Source of the DNA: Planktomarina sp.
Lineage (GTDB): Bacteria; Pseudomonadota; Alphaproteobacteria; Rhodobacterales; Rhodobacteraceae
DNA length: 38,540 nt
Direction of reading: 5' to 3'
Assembly: GCA_020629775.1 (NCBI GenBank)
Contig: JAHDCP010000006.1
Coordinates: 1-38,540 of the forward strand
Positions within the stretch are counted from its first letter, which is position 1. The number at the start of each line of letters is the position of its first letter. A program made the position numbers and the translations under genes. Below, one piece after another: positions 1-7,814 of the stretch. A model generated the notes under the pieces. That model worked only from the letters and a program-made list of their open reading frames with translations. It made no database searches and had not been told where the DNA came from.

Positions 1-52
1 CGCCGATGGTACTGCATCTTAAGGTGTGGGAGAGTAGGTCATCGCCAAACCT
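1..52 (+). rRNA. rrf: 5S ribosomal RNA, 3' part only
   Basis: The first ~52 bases match the conserved 3' half of alphaproteobacterial 5S rRNA: a GATGGTACTG segment, then GTGGGAGAGTAGGTC and the GCCAAACC end. The 5' part lies outside the window, so this is the distal end of an rrn operon transcribed rightwards. The exact 3' end is uncertain by a few bases. Confidence 0.9.
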
Positions 53-330
53 AACGAGTTCTGAGAGTATCTCTCTACGATGGAAAATACCCCAAACAGC
101 CTAGCATTCTGAAATCGTACTAGTGCGCAAAGCGTTTGTGTGCGGAAAGCTGCTGATTGTTTCGATTTTAACGACAAAAACCTTGCTGATATTCAATAAG
201 TACGTTTGAAACCACCGTGAGCGGGGTCAAGATACACAACTTGATCCAAATTATGTGCTTTTGAACGTCGGTTGGAAGAAATGTCCAAACGCCCTTCATT
301 GCGAAAACACGACTACGATGGAGTGCATTG
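53..330. other. Intergenic region between 5S rRNA and GSCFA gene
   Basis: About 280 AT-rich bases with no convincing reading frame. A small hairpin (GAGAG-TAT-CTCTC, about 63-75) follows the 5S end but has no T-tract, so a strong rrn terminator is not evident. A GGAG Shine-Dalgarno sequence at 320-323 sits 7 bases before the ATG at 331. No clear promoter was found. Confidence 0.5.
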
Positions 331-1425
331 ATGGCCGGCGATAACCCATATCAGAATTTGCCTGAACGTGCGTTTTGGCGGAAATCGGTCGCTGAAAAAG
401 GCGTGTACGGTCTTGCGGATTTGTGGACCAGCAAATGGAACATCACGCCCAACAGCGCCTTTGCCACATACGGATCCTGTTTTGCCCAACATATAAGTCG
501 CGCCCTTTTGGCAAGAGATGGCAACTGGGTAAATGAAGAACCTGCTCCTGGTGACGCATCTGAGGCATTAGCAAAACGTTACAATTACAATGTTTTTTCG
601 TCTCGTACAGCTAACATCTATACCGCCAAACAGTTGTTTACATGGCTAAATCTGGCTGAAAATGAAGACAAAATCCAAGATATCGAAATTTGGGAAAACG
701 ATGGGCGTTTTCGAGATTCTTTACGTCCAATGATTGAACCAAATGGGTTTGGATCAGAAGATGAAGCCAGACTTAGTTTGCAATCAACAGTTCGTGCTTT
801 TCGAAGAACAGTTCAGAAATCAGATGTCTTTGTTTTCACAATGGGACTGACCGAAGGTTGGGAAAACTCGCAAACTGGGCAAGTGTACGCGATGTGCCCG
901 GGGACGAACGCGGGTACGTATGATCCTAATCTTCATGTGTTCAAGAACTACACGTTCCAGCAAAATGACCGTGCGCTGGCCCGTGCTTTGAACGCGTTAC
1001 GGCGCATAAATCCAAAAATTCGAGTTTTGTTGACCGTTTCACCCGTGCCGCTGACCGCAACCGCATCTGGGCAGCATGTCCTTCTGGCGACCCAGTATTC
1101 AAAATCGGTTCTGCGGGCTTTGGCAGGGCAAGTGGCGTCACAAGTGCCATACGTGGACTACTTTCCAAGCTACGAATTGATCGTTGGCGCCCCAACGCGA
1201 AGTGCTTTCTTTGCTCCAAATTTGCGCTCGGTTGAATTGCCTGGCGTTGATGTGGTGATGAAACACTTCTTTAATGGTTTGGGCAGCGAAACCCCGAAAG
1301 CCAAAGTGGAAAACGCACCGAAAAAATCCCCCACAGATGCCCGCAGTAAAGAACTGCAAGATGCCTTGGAAAAGGAAGATTTAGTCTGTGAAGAAATGAT
1401 CTTGGAACAACAAAATAATGGCTAA
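331..1425 (+). CDS. GSCFA domain-containing protein
   Basis: This 364-residue protein carries the family-defining GSCFA motif at about residues 48-52, in the context ATYGSCFAQHISRAL. Later it has other blocks seen in the family: a GLTEGWEN segment, a TVSPVPLTAT segment and a PSYELI segment. GSCFA proteins are related to SGNH hydrolases, with the serine of GSCFA in the nucleophile position. Their substrates are mostly unknown, and in roseobacters they often occur near surface-polysaccharide genes. There is no signal peptide, so it is probably cytoplasmic. The ATG at 331 is preferred over the TTG at 328 because GGAG lies 7 bases upstream. The stop overlaps the next start (ATGGCTAA), indicating translational coupling. 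The gene is visibly AT-richer than the housekeeping genes further right. Confidence 0.88.
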   Translation: MAGDNPYQNLPERAFWRKSVAEKGVYGLADLWTSKWNITPNSAFATYGSCFAQHISRALLARDGNWVNEEPAPGDASEALAKRYNYNVFSSRTANIYTAKQLFTWLNLAENEDKIQDIEIWENDGRFRDSLRPMIEPNGFGSEDEARLSLQSTVRAFRRTVQKSDVFVFTMGLTEGWENSQTGQVYAMCPGTNAGTYDPNLHVFKNYTFQQNDRALARALNALRRINPKIRVLLTVSPVPLTATASGQHVLLATQYSKSVLRALAGQVASQVPYVDYFPSYELIVGAPTRSAFFAPNLRSVELPGVDVVMKHFFNGLGSETPKAKVENAPKKSPTDARSKELQDALEKEDLVCEEMILEQQNNG

Positions 1426-2113
1426 AAAACCACAAGTCTTGATCTTGGGCGACAGTCATACCCAAGCCGTAAAAATGGGGTGTGATGCCCTTGGTATTTC
1501 AAGTGCACACGTTTGGATCGGCGGCTTGCATTGGAATGATAACGTCATTTCGCTGGGGGGCCCGCACGGGATTCAAGCGCAATACCGGCCTCGGATGACA
1601 ACGCAAGTTGAACAAGCAGTTGAAGCGTTGGATGTCACGGATCTGACGGATCCAGGCGTCCCCGTTATAGGCAGTTTTGGATTTCATTTGGGCCGATTGT
1701 CCATCGGCATGATCGTCCAACGCCAGCATTTTGCAAACGAGGATGGATTTGAATTCAAACACAATGCAGATGCGGTGTTTTCACAAGGTTATGCAGAAGA
1801 TTACGTTGAAGAAAAGCGCGGCCAAATACTGCAGATTGCAGATGCCATCGCAAAAAATACAAGCTTGACCATGATCAAACAGCCCTTGGCAAAGAAGGCA
1901 AACGCGCCTGTTGTTGAAGGCTTGGCCGAAATTATTACAAAGCGTCTCGAAGCAAATGGGACCCGTGTGTTTTCTGAACCAACAGTTGTCGTTGATCCAG
2001 AAACCAATCTGGTTCGCCCGGAATTCTTGGCTGAAGATGGCGGTCATGGAAATGAAGAGTACGGTCGCATTCTGATTTCCAAGATGATCGAAGACGGTTT
2101 TCTGAACGTTTAG
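1418..2113 (+). CDS. SGNH/GDSL-like hydrolase family protein
   Basis: This is a 231-residue protein without a signal peptide. Near the N-terminus is VLILGDSHTQ, with Ser13 in the GDS block of SGNH hydrolases. Near the C-terminus is EDGGHGNEEYG, which provides the D-x-x-H pair (Asp207, His210) expected of block V. These two ends suggest a catalytic Ser-Asp-His set, though the middle blocks are not clear. The start overlaps the upstream GSCFA stop by 8 bases, so two proteins of the same fold superfamily are co-translated. An esterase or acyltransferase acting on a glycan or small ester is an inference from the fold; the substrate is unknown. Confidence 0.6.
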   Translation: MAKKPQVLILGDSHTQAVKMGCDALGISSAHVWIGGLHWNDNVISLGGPHGIQAQYRPRMTTQVEQAVEALDVTDLTDPGVPVIGSFGFHLGRLSIGMIVQRQHFANEDGFEFKHNADAVFSQGYAEDYVEEKRGQILQIADAIAKNTSLTMIKQPLAKKANAPVVEGLAEIITKRLEANGTRVFSEPTVVVDPETNLVRPEFLAEDGGHGNEEYGRILISKMIEDGFLNV

Positions 2114-2183
2114 TAACTTGCAGTGTTGAACCGGTGTATTGGGTGCTATTTGGTGTCCCAACTACTGTAGGAGCGACGCAGAC

Positions 2184-2963
2184 ATGCCTGAGGGCCATAC
2201 AATTCACCGTGCGGCGCGGGATCATGCGCAAATGTTGTCTGGGCAGCATATTGCTGCCATGTCACCACAGGGACGGTTTTCTGAAGGTGCGGCCCAAATT
2301 GACGGTGCAAAGTGTTCTTCCACCAGCGCGGTGGGCAAACATCTTCTGTATCACTTCGACAACGCACTTACTTTGCACGTTCATCTTGGTTTGGGGGGCT
2401 ATTTTGTTTGCACTCCGCAGCCCGCTGAACCGCCACGTGAAGTCACAAGGGCCCGGTTGGAAAGCGCCACACACACAGTGGATATCATCGGACCCAACAC
2501 ATGTGAAATTCTGCCAAGTAGCATAATGGACGAATTTCGATTGCGGTACGGCCCTGACCTTTTGTCAGACACGCCGGACCCCGAACGTGCGATTCAACGT
2601 ATTCAAAAAAGCAAAGCGCCAATTGCGCGTTTGTTGATGGACCAAAAAGTGATCTCCGGCATCGGAAACATCTACCGGGCCGAGATTTTGTGGCTGCAAC
2701 AAATCAACCCGATGACCCGTGGGATGGACCTGGACACTGCCAAGCTGCAGTCACTTTGGGATGAAATGCGCGCCTTGTTGCAGCTGGGGGTCGAATACAA
2801 TTCAATCATCACCAATGGGGATTTGCCCAAAGCCCGGCAAAAGGTGCGTGAACGCACAAATATCTTTGCCCAACCCACCTGTCCAAGGTGCGATGGGGAT
2901 GTGGTGAAATCAAAACTGTCCACCCGCACCCTGTATCATTGCCCAACCTGTCAGGTTATTTGA
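2184..2963 (+). CDS. nei: Fpg/Nei family DNA glycosylase/AP lyase (endonuclease VIII-like)
   Basis: The 259-residue protein is a bifunctional base-excision repair enzyme of the Fpg/Nei family, which removes oxidised bases and cleaves the resulting abasic site. It begins MPEGHTIHR: Pro2 is the Schiff-base nucleophile and Glu3 the general acid, and the PEGHTIHR form is characteristic of Nei rather than Fpg. The helix-two-turn-helix shows as GIGNIYRAEI. The C-terminus is a zinc finger with CPRC and CPTC pairs and the STRTLYHC arginine. The ATG at 2184 is preferred over upstream in-frame codons because the mature protein must start with Pro2, and GGAG lies 10 bases upstream. The frame ends 69 bases before the tRNA. 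Confidence 0.9.
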   Translation: MPEGHTIHRAARDHAQMLSGQHIAAMSPQGRFSEGAAQIDGAKCSSTSAVGKHLLYHFDNALTLHVHLGLGGYFVCTPQPAEPPREVTRARLESATHTVDIIGPNTCEILPSSIMDEFRLRYGPDLLSDTPDPERAIQRIQKSKAPIARLLMDQKVISGIGNIYRAEILWLQQINPMTRGMDLDTAKLQSLWDEMRALLQLGVEYNSIITNGDLPKARQKVRERTNIFAQPTCPRCDGDVVKSKLSTRTLYHCPTCQVI

Positions 2964-2991
2964 AAAAAAGTACAAACGTGTCGGTTCGCCC

Positions 2992-3020
2992 TTGCAGACT
3001 CATACACTGCGCCGTATCAC
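2992..3020 (+). promoter_or_regulatory. Promoter of the initiator tRNA gene
   Basis: A -35 element TTGCAG (2992-2997) and a -10 element TATCAC (3015-3020) are separated by exactly 17 bases. The -10 ends 12 bases before the tRNA 5' end, a normal distance for a stable-RNA promoter. The tRNA is therefore probably transcribed on its own rather than from the rrn operon upstream. Confidence 0.6.
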
Positions 3021-3032
3021 GCACGAACTTGG

Positions 3033-3109
<77 letters not shown>

Positions 3110-3121
3110 AGTCAAAAAAAA

Positions 3122-3154
3122 GGCCCCACACTTCGGTGAGGGGCCGTTTTTTTT
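3122..3154 (+). terminator. Rho-independent terminator, probably bidirectional
   Basis: A GGCCCC...GGGGCC stem with an inner CAC/GTG helix and a TTCG loop is followed by G and eight T residues. It closes the tRNA transcript. A run of A residues just before the stem gives a T-tract on the other strand, so it can also end the minus-strand operon whose last gene stops at 3178. Confidence 0.9.
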
Positions 3155-3177
3155 GAACAGAATACAAAAGCCCAAAA

Positions 3178-4173
3178 TCACTGAACCAATGCATTCTCCC
3201 ATGCTTCAATGAAAGTCCGGCGCTTTAGGGCGTCCAGATAGCTCAATAATGCTGGGTTTAAGGGGATAGATTGCTGCGTGCCAAAGGACATGACAGATGG
3301 CAAACCCGTGATGTTTCGCCCGTCGTCCCGTTGTTGTTCAATTAAGAAGCGAATGAAAGCTTCTGCTTCTAAGTTTGTTTGTGCAGCATCAGATGCAAAA
3401 ATGGTCCGCATCATGGTTGTTGGGAAATCGGAGGGCAGAATAACCGCAAGAGCGGGCTCTGTTTTGGCGCGCGCTTCTGCGTAACTTCCCAGCACGTTAT
3501 AGGCCACCGCGATGTCCCCAAGCACCAAACCGTCAATCATCTGTCCTGAACAACAATATAGGCGTGTCCCAAGCCCACCCATAACCTCCATCAAGCGCCA
3601 GAATGTCTCTGATGACCGGGCGTCTTGTGTCGCAAAAAGATATCCTAACCCGGACGTGCGGACGTCATAGGTCGCTATCTTGTCTTTGAATACGTCTGGC
3701 TGGTTTCTTAAGGCCGTGATTAAGTCCTGGCGCGTTTTCGGCAAGTCGCCATTTGGAAATGCAGCGCGATTCAAAACGATCGCGGCTGGTTCCTTGGTGA
3801 AGGCGAAAAGGGTGTCCCGCCATTTTGCAGACTTGGGCAGGTCTATGTCGTCGACTTGTTTCCCAAACCCGTCATTCACAAGTTTTAGCTGAAGGTCCAT
3901 CGCGCTTGAAATGACCAGATCGAAATCACCTGGGTTTTGTCGATACAGCAGGTCGATGGTTGACGTCCCATGTACCAAGTATTCGATCTTGAGGTTGGGC
4001 CTGTCTTCCAAAAAAGCATCAATGACAGGCACCAAAAACGATGTGTCCGTGCTGGAGAGAATGCGCAGTTGCTGTGTCGCTTCAGCGGCGCCAAATATCC
4101 TTTGATCCTCCCAAACTTGGGCAGCGCATAAGCTCGAACAAAAGGCCAAAATTACAGATAGAAAGTAACGCAT
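3178..4173 (-). CDS. Periplasmic solute-binding protein (Fe3+/ABC-type) linked to TctD/TctE
   Basis: This 331-residue protein has an N-terminal signal peptide (hydrophobic stretch at about 4-17, cleavage near CAAQ). It resembles class II iron(III)/polyamine-type binding proteins, with segments such as VHGTSTIDLLYR, FDLVISSAMDLQ and a C-terminal FIRFLIEQQ helix. No ABC permease or ATPase gene is nearby. The gene is the last of a tctD-tctE-SBP operon and its ATG overlaps the tctE coding end by 22 bases. That arrangement suggests an auxiliary sensor that presents a ligand to the kinase rather than a transporter subunit; this is inference. Ligand unknown. Binding-protein family is well supported, the sensory role less so. 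Confidence 0.78.
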   Translation of the reverse strand: MRYFLSVILAFCSSLCAAQVWEDQRIFGAAEATQQLRILSSTDTSFLVPVIDAFLEDRPNLKIEYLVHGTSTIDLLYRQNPGDFDLVISSAMDLQLKLVNDGFGKQVDDIDLPKSAKWRDTLFAFTKEPAAIVLNRAAFPNGDLPKTRQDLITALRNQPDVFKDKIATYDVRTSGLGYLFATQDARSSETFWRLMEVMGGLGTRLYCCSGQMIDGLVLGDIAVAYNVLGSYAEARAKTEPALAVILPSDFPTTMMRTIFASDAAQTNLEAEAFIRFLIEQQRDDGRNITGLPSVMSFGTQQSIPLNPALLSYLDALKRRTFIEAWENALVQ

Positions 4174-5519
4174 GCGCCCCCGCTTTTTCCATTAGTCAGT
4201 GCAACTGACCCGCCGTGTGCAAGTGCAACATCTTGTGCGATTGTAAGCCCCAATCCAGAACCAATGGAATTCTTGGCGTTTTTACCCCTTCGAAAACGCT
4301 TGGTGAGTGCCTGGATTTCATCATTAGGAAAACCAGCGCCCAAATCAGATATTGTTACTGTCGGTCTGGGACTGTCCGTTACTTGAATGGTTACTTCGGT
4401 TTCAAAGGGGGCGTACTTAAGGGCGTTGTCCAAGACGTTGCGAAAAGCATTTTGCAACAAGATGGGGTCACCTTCGACGTGAACTGGGCCATCGGTCCGC
4501 AGCACAATCTTAAGATCTTTCATTTCTGCAATGGGGGCCAGACTGGTGGCAAGGTCTTCCACAATCCCTGACAAATCAACTTGTTGCTTGTCTAAATGGT
4601 CTGCGCGAAAGGTAATCATCGCGTGATCTAACAGTTGACCGGCCGCACGGGAACTTTCATCAACGGCCCGCATCATTGCCTTCAGCGCATTTCTATTTTC
4701 TGACTTCGTGACCCGTTGCAGGGTGGTTTCTGCATAAGATCGAACAGTGGCCAAGGGCGTCCGAACACGGTGCGCGGCCTCTGCGATAAAATCCTCTGAC
4801 CTTGTCAAAGTTTGATCCAACCTGTTCATTAATGAATTCAGCGAAGACACTAGCGGTACCATTTCTGACGGAACAGGTTGTTTGAAAGGGCGCAGGTCTT
4901 CACCACTGCGCCTTTGCACTGAACTTGCCAAACGAGACAGGGGTCTGACAGTTGCAAGTGCTGCAATGTAAGACAAGATCGCTGTGAAGGTGAAAAACAC
5001 CAAGCATAAGGCCCCAACATTTAGTGAAATCTGTTTCAGTGTTTGAGAAAGGGAATCCTGTGTCTGGGCCACGTAAACCGATACTGTTGTGGACCTTTGC
5101 GAACCGATCAAAACACGCTGCGCGGACGCAATACGAAACTTAGACTGCGCCAAAATTCGGGTTTCGAAAAATGCGCTGTCTGTTCTTAACCGGTCCGTTT
5201 GTGGAATAACCTTATACCCTGATAACAGCTGCCCATCTTGGCGGATTGCGTAAAACACTCGGTCATTTTGATCAGTGTCCAACATGGAAAAAGACGCATA
5301 AGGGAAATCAACTTCGACCCGGCCATCGCGAATAACTGCTGCGTCGATGATCGATGACACCGAAGCCTCAAGAATGCTGTCTTGCCCAGCTTGTGCAATA
5401 CGGGCGGCAAATTCCCGCACGACAAAAAACAAAACGATAGACAGCAGCATTGACCCAAAAATCAAAATTGCGGTCAGCCGCTTGAACAATGAACCAGATA
5501 TTTGGGGCCGTTCAGCCAT
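4152..5519 (-). CDS. tctE: TctE-like sensor histidine kinase
   Basis: This 455-residue membrane kinase has TM1 at about 16-34, a periplasmic region of about 130 residues of the TctE-type sensor class, and TM2 at about 167-190. A HAMP-like linker follows, then an H-box AHRVRTPLATV with His250 as phospho-acceptor. The ATPase domain has an N-box LQNAFRNVLDNALKYAP, G1 SDLGAGFP and G2 GSGLGLTIAQ. It should phosphorylate the adjacent response regulator in response to an external carboxylate. The ATG at 5519 is chosen over an in-frame TTG 18 bases upstream because it gives the usual 8-base overlap with the tctD stop. It overlaps the downstream binding-protein gene by 22 bases, so the three are one translation-coupled operon. 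Confidence 0.9.
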   Translation of the reverse strand: MAERPQISGSLFKRLTAILIFGSMLLSIVLFFVVREFAARIAQAGQDSILEASVSSIIDAAVIRDGRVEVDFPYASFSMLDTDQNDRVFYAIRQDGQLLSGYKVIPQTDRLRTDSAFFETRILAQSKFRIASAQRVLIGSQRSTTVSVYVAQTQDSLSQTLKQISLNVGALCLVFFTFTAILSYIAALATVRPLSRLASSVQRRSGEDLRPFKQPVPSEMVPLVSSLNSLMNRLDQTLTRSEDFIAEAAHRVRTPLATVRSYAETTLQRVTKSENRNALKAMMRAVDESSRAAGQLLDHAMITFRADHLDKQQVDLSGIVEDLATSLAPIAEMKDLKIVLRTDGPVHVEGDPILLQNAFRNVLDNALKYAPFETEVTIQVTDSPRPTVTISDLGAGFPNDEIQALTKRFRRGKNAKNSIGSGLGLTIAQDVALAHGGSVALTNGKSGGACVTFYL

Positions 5520-6177
5520 AATCCAACCGATAGCCAAGTCCGCGCAAAGTGGTGATCATCAAAGGGGATCCAGACAGATGTTTCCGCAGTCGGCCGACGT
5601 AAACTTCAACGGCGTTTTCTGATACATCTTCATCGTAAGAAAAAAGTCGATCCACCAATTTTTGCTTTGAGAAAATTTGCCCAGGTGCGTTTAGAAATAC
5701 TTCCAGCAAGCGCAATTCACGGTTTCGCAGATTGACCGTTTTCCCACCGACCGAAAGACGCCCTTCGATTGAATTGAATTCAACATTCCCAAACTGTTTT
5801 GTTGTCTGACGGTCGTTTGATTTGCGTCGAAGCACTGCCCTGCATCTGGCTTCCAGTTCCGCATGATCAAATGGTTTGGTGACATAGTCGTCCGCCCCTA
5901 AATCCAACATGCTGATTCGGTCAGAGACTTGGGATCGCGCGGTCAAAACGATGACTGGTGTGCCATCGTTTTGGGTGCGTTGGTGTTTTAAAAAGGTCCG
6001 CCCATCACCGTCAGGCAGCATCACATCCAGCAAGACAAGATCGTATTCATAGGACGCAAAATAGTCGATGGCTTCTGAGATTTTTCCAACGTGATCAACA
6101 ACATGGCCGTCCACCTGCAAACGGTTAGATATTGCTTTTGCAAGCTCCAAGTTGTCTTCGACCAATAAGAACTTCAT
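5512..6177 (-). CDS. tctD: TctD-like OmpR-family response regulator
   Basis: The 221-residue protein has an N-terminal receiver domain: acidic pocket VEDN near residues 6-9, phospho-acceptor Asp51 in LLDVMLPDGDG, conserved Thr79 and Lys101. A C-terminal OmpR/PhoB winged helix follows, with a recognition region around VEVYVGRLRKHL. It should be activated by the co-encoded TctE kinase and control the divergent tctCBA genes; TctD regulation of tctCBA is established for other bacteria. Two CAGGTTC repeats with 11-base spacing in the 107-base divergent intergenic region fit an OmpR-family binding site. A GATAAT -10-like element lies just upstream of this gene on the minus strand (6198-6193). Confidence 0.92.
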   Translation of the reverse strand: MKFLLVEDNLELAKAISNRLQVDGHVVDHVGKISEAIDYFASYEYDLVLLDVMLPDGDGRTFLKHQRTQNDGTPVIVLTARSQVSDRISMLDLGADDYVTKPFDHAELEARCRAVLRRKSNDRQTTKQFGNVEFNSIEGRLSVGGKTVNLRNRELRLLEVFLNAPGQIFSKQKLVDRLFSYDEDVSENAVEVYVGRLRKHLSGSPLMITTLRGLGYRLDYG

Positions 6178-6205
6178 GGGTTAAGTTCATCCATTATCTA
6201 TACGA

Positions 6206-6223
6206 CAGGTTCGTGTCAGGTTC
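6206..6223. promoter_or_regulatory. Candidate TctD (OmpR-type) binding site
   Basis: CAGGTTC occurs at 6206-6212 and again at 6217-6223, exactly 11 bases apart. OmpR-family regulators typically bind head-to-tail repeats with this one-helical-turn period. The site is between tctD and tctC and just upstream of a minus-strand -10-like GATAAT, so it could serve both directions. Confidence 0.5.
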
Positions 6224-6284
6224 CCGTGATTACCTTCCCAAACAGCGCCGAACCAAAGGTCGGTGTCAATTGGGAGGAAAAATT

Positions 6285-7268
6285 ATGATTATGAAAATGG
6301 GCCGTCGTGCCTTGATGGCGGGCGCAGTTGCGGCCATGGGTTTTGGGTCAGCTGTTGCGGCAGATGGACACCAAGTTTTGGATAGCGTTCACTTTCTTAT
6401 CCCCGGTGGTGCCGGTGGTGGTTGGGATGGAACTGCACGTGGCACAGGCGAAGCCCTGACCGGCGCGGGTCTTGTTGGAACAGCGTCCTATGAAAACATG
6501 TCAGGTGGCGGTGGTGGTAAGGCCATCGGTTATCTGATCGAAAACGCAGACAGCAATCACGGCACGTTGATGGTGAATTCAACACCCATCGTGATCCGGT
6601 CATTGACGGGCGTTTTCCCACACAACTTCCGCGACCTGACTTTGGTGTCGGGCACCATCGGCGATTATGCTGCTTTGGTTGTGAACGCGGACAGCCCATT
6701 GAACAGCATGGCTGATCTGATTGCGGCCTATGACGCAGATGCAGCCGGTACCGCGATTGGTGGCGGCTCGGTTCCAGGTGGTATGGACCACTTGGTTGCG
6801 GCCATGGTTATGGAAGCTGCGGGCAAAGATGCGCTGAACGTCAAATACATCCCGTATGATGCGGGTGGTAAGGCGATGGCGGCATTGCTGTCGGGTGAAA
6901 TCAAAGCCCTGTCCACTGGCTTTTCAGAAGCCGTTGCATTGGCCCAAGCCGGGGAAGTTAAAATCCTTGGTGTGACATCAGATGATCGTGTTGGCGCAAT
7001 GGACAGCGCGATGACTATGAAAGAACAGGGCATTGACGTGAACTTCGTCAACTGGCGTGGGTTCTTTGGTGCGCCAGGTCTGCCAGCTGATAAATTGGCG
7101 ATGTACCAAGACGCCATCACCAAAATGTACGACACCCCAGAATGGGAAGCGGTGCGTGCGCGTAACGGTTGGGTGAACATCCACAATTCTGGCGACGACT
7201 TCAAAACCTTCCTTGAAGGCCAAGAAAAAGTTATCGGCGACCTGATGAAGAAATTGGGCTTCTTGTAA
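6285..7268 (+). CDS. tctC: TctC: periplasmic tricarboxylate-binding receptor
   Basis: This 327-residue protein is a Bug/TctC-family extracytoplasmic solute receptor. It starts MIMKMGRRALMAGAVAAM with a signal peptide cleaved near AVAADG. The mature part shows VHFLIPGGAGGGWDGTARG, the ligand-binding loop typical of the family, and a KYIPYDAGGKAMAALLSGEI segment. It captures a carboxylate in the periplasm for the TctBA membrane proteins. The ATG at 6285 has GGGAGG 7 bases upstream, which settles the start. It is the first gene of tctCBA, divergent from tctD, and is followed by a strong hairpin at 7285-7315, so it is likely to be made in excess over the membrane subunits. Confidence 0.93.
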   Translation: MIMKMGRRALMAGAVAAMGFGSAVAADGHQVLDSVHFLIPGGAGGGWDGTARGTGEALTGAGLVGTASYENMSGGGGGKAIGYLIENADSNHGTLMVNSTPIVIRSLTGVFPHNFRDLTLVSGTIGDYAALVVNADSPLNSMADLIAAYDADAAGTAIGGGSVPGGMDHLVAAMVMEAAGKDALNVKYIPYDAGGKAMAALLSGEIKALSTGFSEAVALAQAGEVKILGVTSDDRVGAMDSAMTMKEQGIDVNFVNWRGFFGAPGLPADKLAMYQDAITKMYDTPEWEAVRARNGWVNIHNSGDDFKTFLEGQEKVIGDLMKKLGFL

Positions 7269-7284
7269 GTTTAAACCAATCTAA

Positions 7285-7315
7285 GGCGGCGCGGATATCT
7301 GCGCCGCCTGTTTTT
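7285..7315 (+). terminator. Hairpin terminator/attenuator between tctC and tctB
   Basis: A perfect 8-bp stem, GGCGGCGC (7285-7292) with GCGCCGCC (7301-7308), is followed by TGTTTTT. This is a full intrinsic terminator signature inside the operon. It probably stops most transcripts after tctC and may also stabilise the tctC mRNA 3' end, matching the higher demand for the binding protein. Confidence 0.8.
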
Positions 7316-7330
7316 ATGGGGATGGAAAAG

Positions 7331-7813
7331 ATGGCCTTGGATCGTTGGATCGGACTTATCTTGCTGGGGTTTTGCCTTGTCTATGGATACACAGCTTGGT
7401 TCACCATGGACGGCAATCTTGCCCCGTTTATGAAACGCAATCCAATTTGGCCCAGCACTTTTCCAAAGCTTTTGTCGGTCATTGGAGTTGTGACTTCCCT
7501 TGTTATTGTTTTGGGGTTGGAAAAATCCAAACCCAAAGAGCTGGACATCGATTACCGACGATTGATGGATTATAATCTTGGACAGGCCGTTTTGTTGCTG
7601 GCCCTTATGGTTGCCTATGCTTTGGTCTTGCGCCCCTTGGGTTTCTTGTTTGCGACATCGGCGTTTCTGATCCTTGGCAGTTTTATCCTTGGCGAACGCA
7701 GATGGCACATCATGGTGCCTGTTGCCCTGATCGCCACGATAATTGTTTGGTATCTGGTGCAGCAAGTGCTGGGCATTTACTTGCGTCCTGTCCCTTATTT
7801 CGTGGGGGGCTGA
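7331..7813 (+). CDS. tctB: TctB: small membrane subunit of tripartite tricarboxylate transporter
   Basis: This protein of about 160 residues has four predicted membrane helices: near the N-terminus (WIGLILLGFCLVYGYTAW), around LLSVIGVVTSLVIVLGL, then AVLLLALMVAYALVL plus FATSAFLILGSFIL, and a C-terminal MVPVALIATIIVWYLV segment. This matches TctB, the small poorly conserved subunit that works with TctA. In-frame ATGs exist at 7316, 7322 and 7331. The first directly abuts the terminator T-tract and has no Shine-Dalgarno, so the MALDRW start at 7331 is preferred, with moderate certainty. The stop is one base before the tctA start. Confidence 0.88.
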   Translation: MALDRWIGLILLGFCLVYGYTAWFTMDGNLAPFMKRNPIWPSTFPKLLSVIGVVTSLVIVLGLEKSKPKELDIDYRRLMDYNLGQAVLLLALMVAYALVLRPLGFLFATSAFLILGSFILGERRWHIMVPVALIATIIVWYLVQQVLGIYLRPVPYFVGG

Positions 7814-7814
7814 C

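Noticed and set aside
1-330. Strong rrn terminator after 5S
   Set aside because: Only a weak 5-bp hairpin without T-tract was found.
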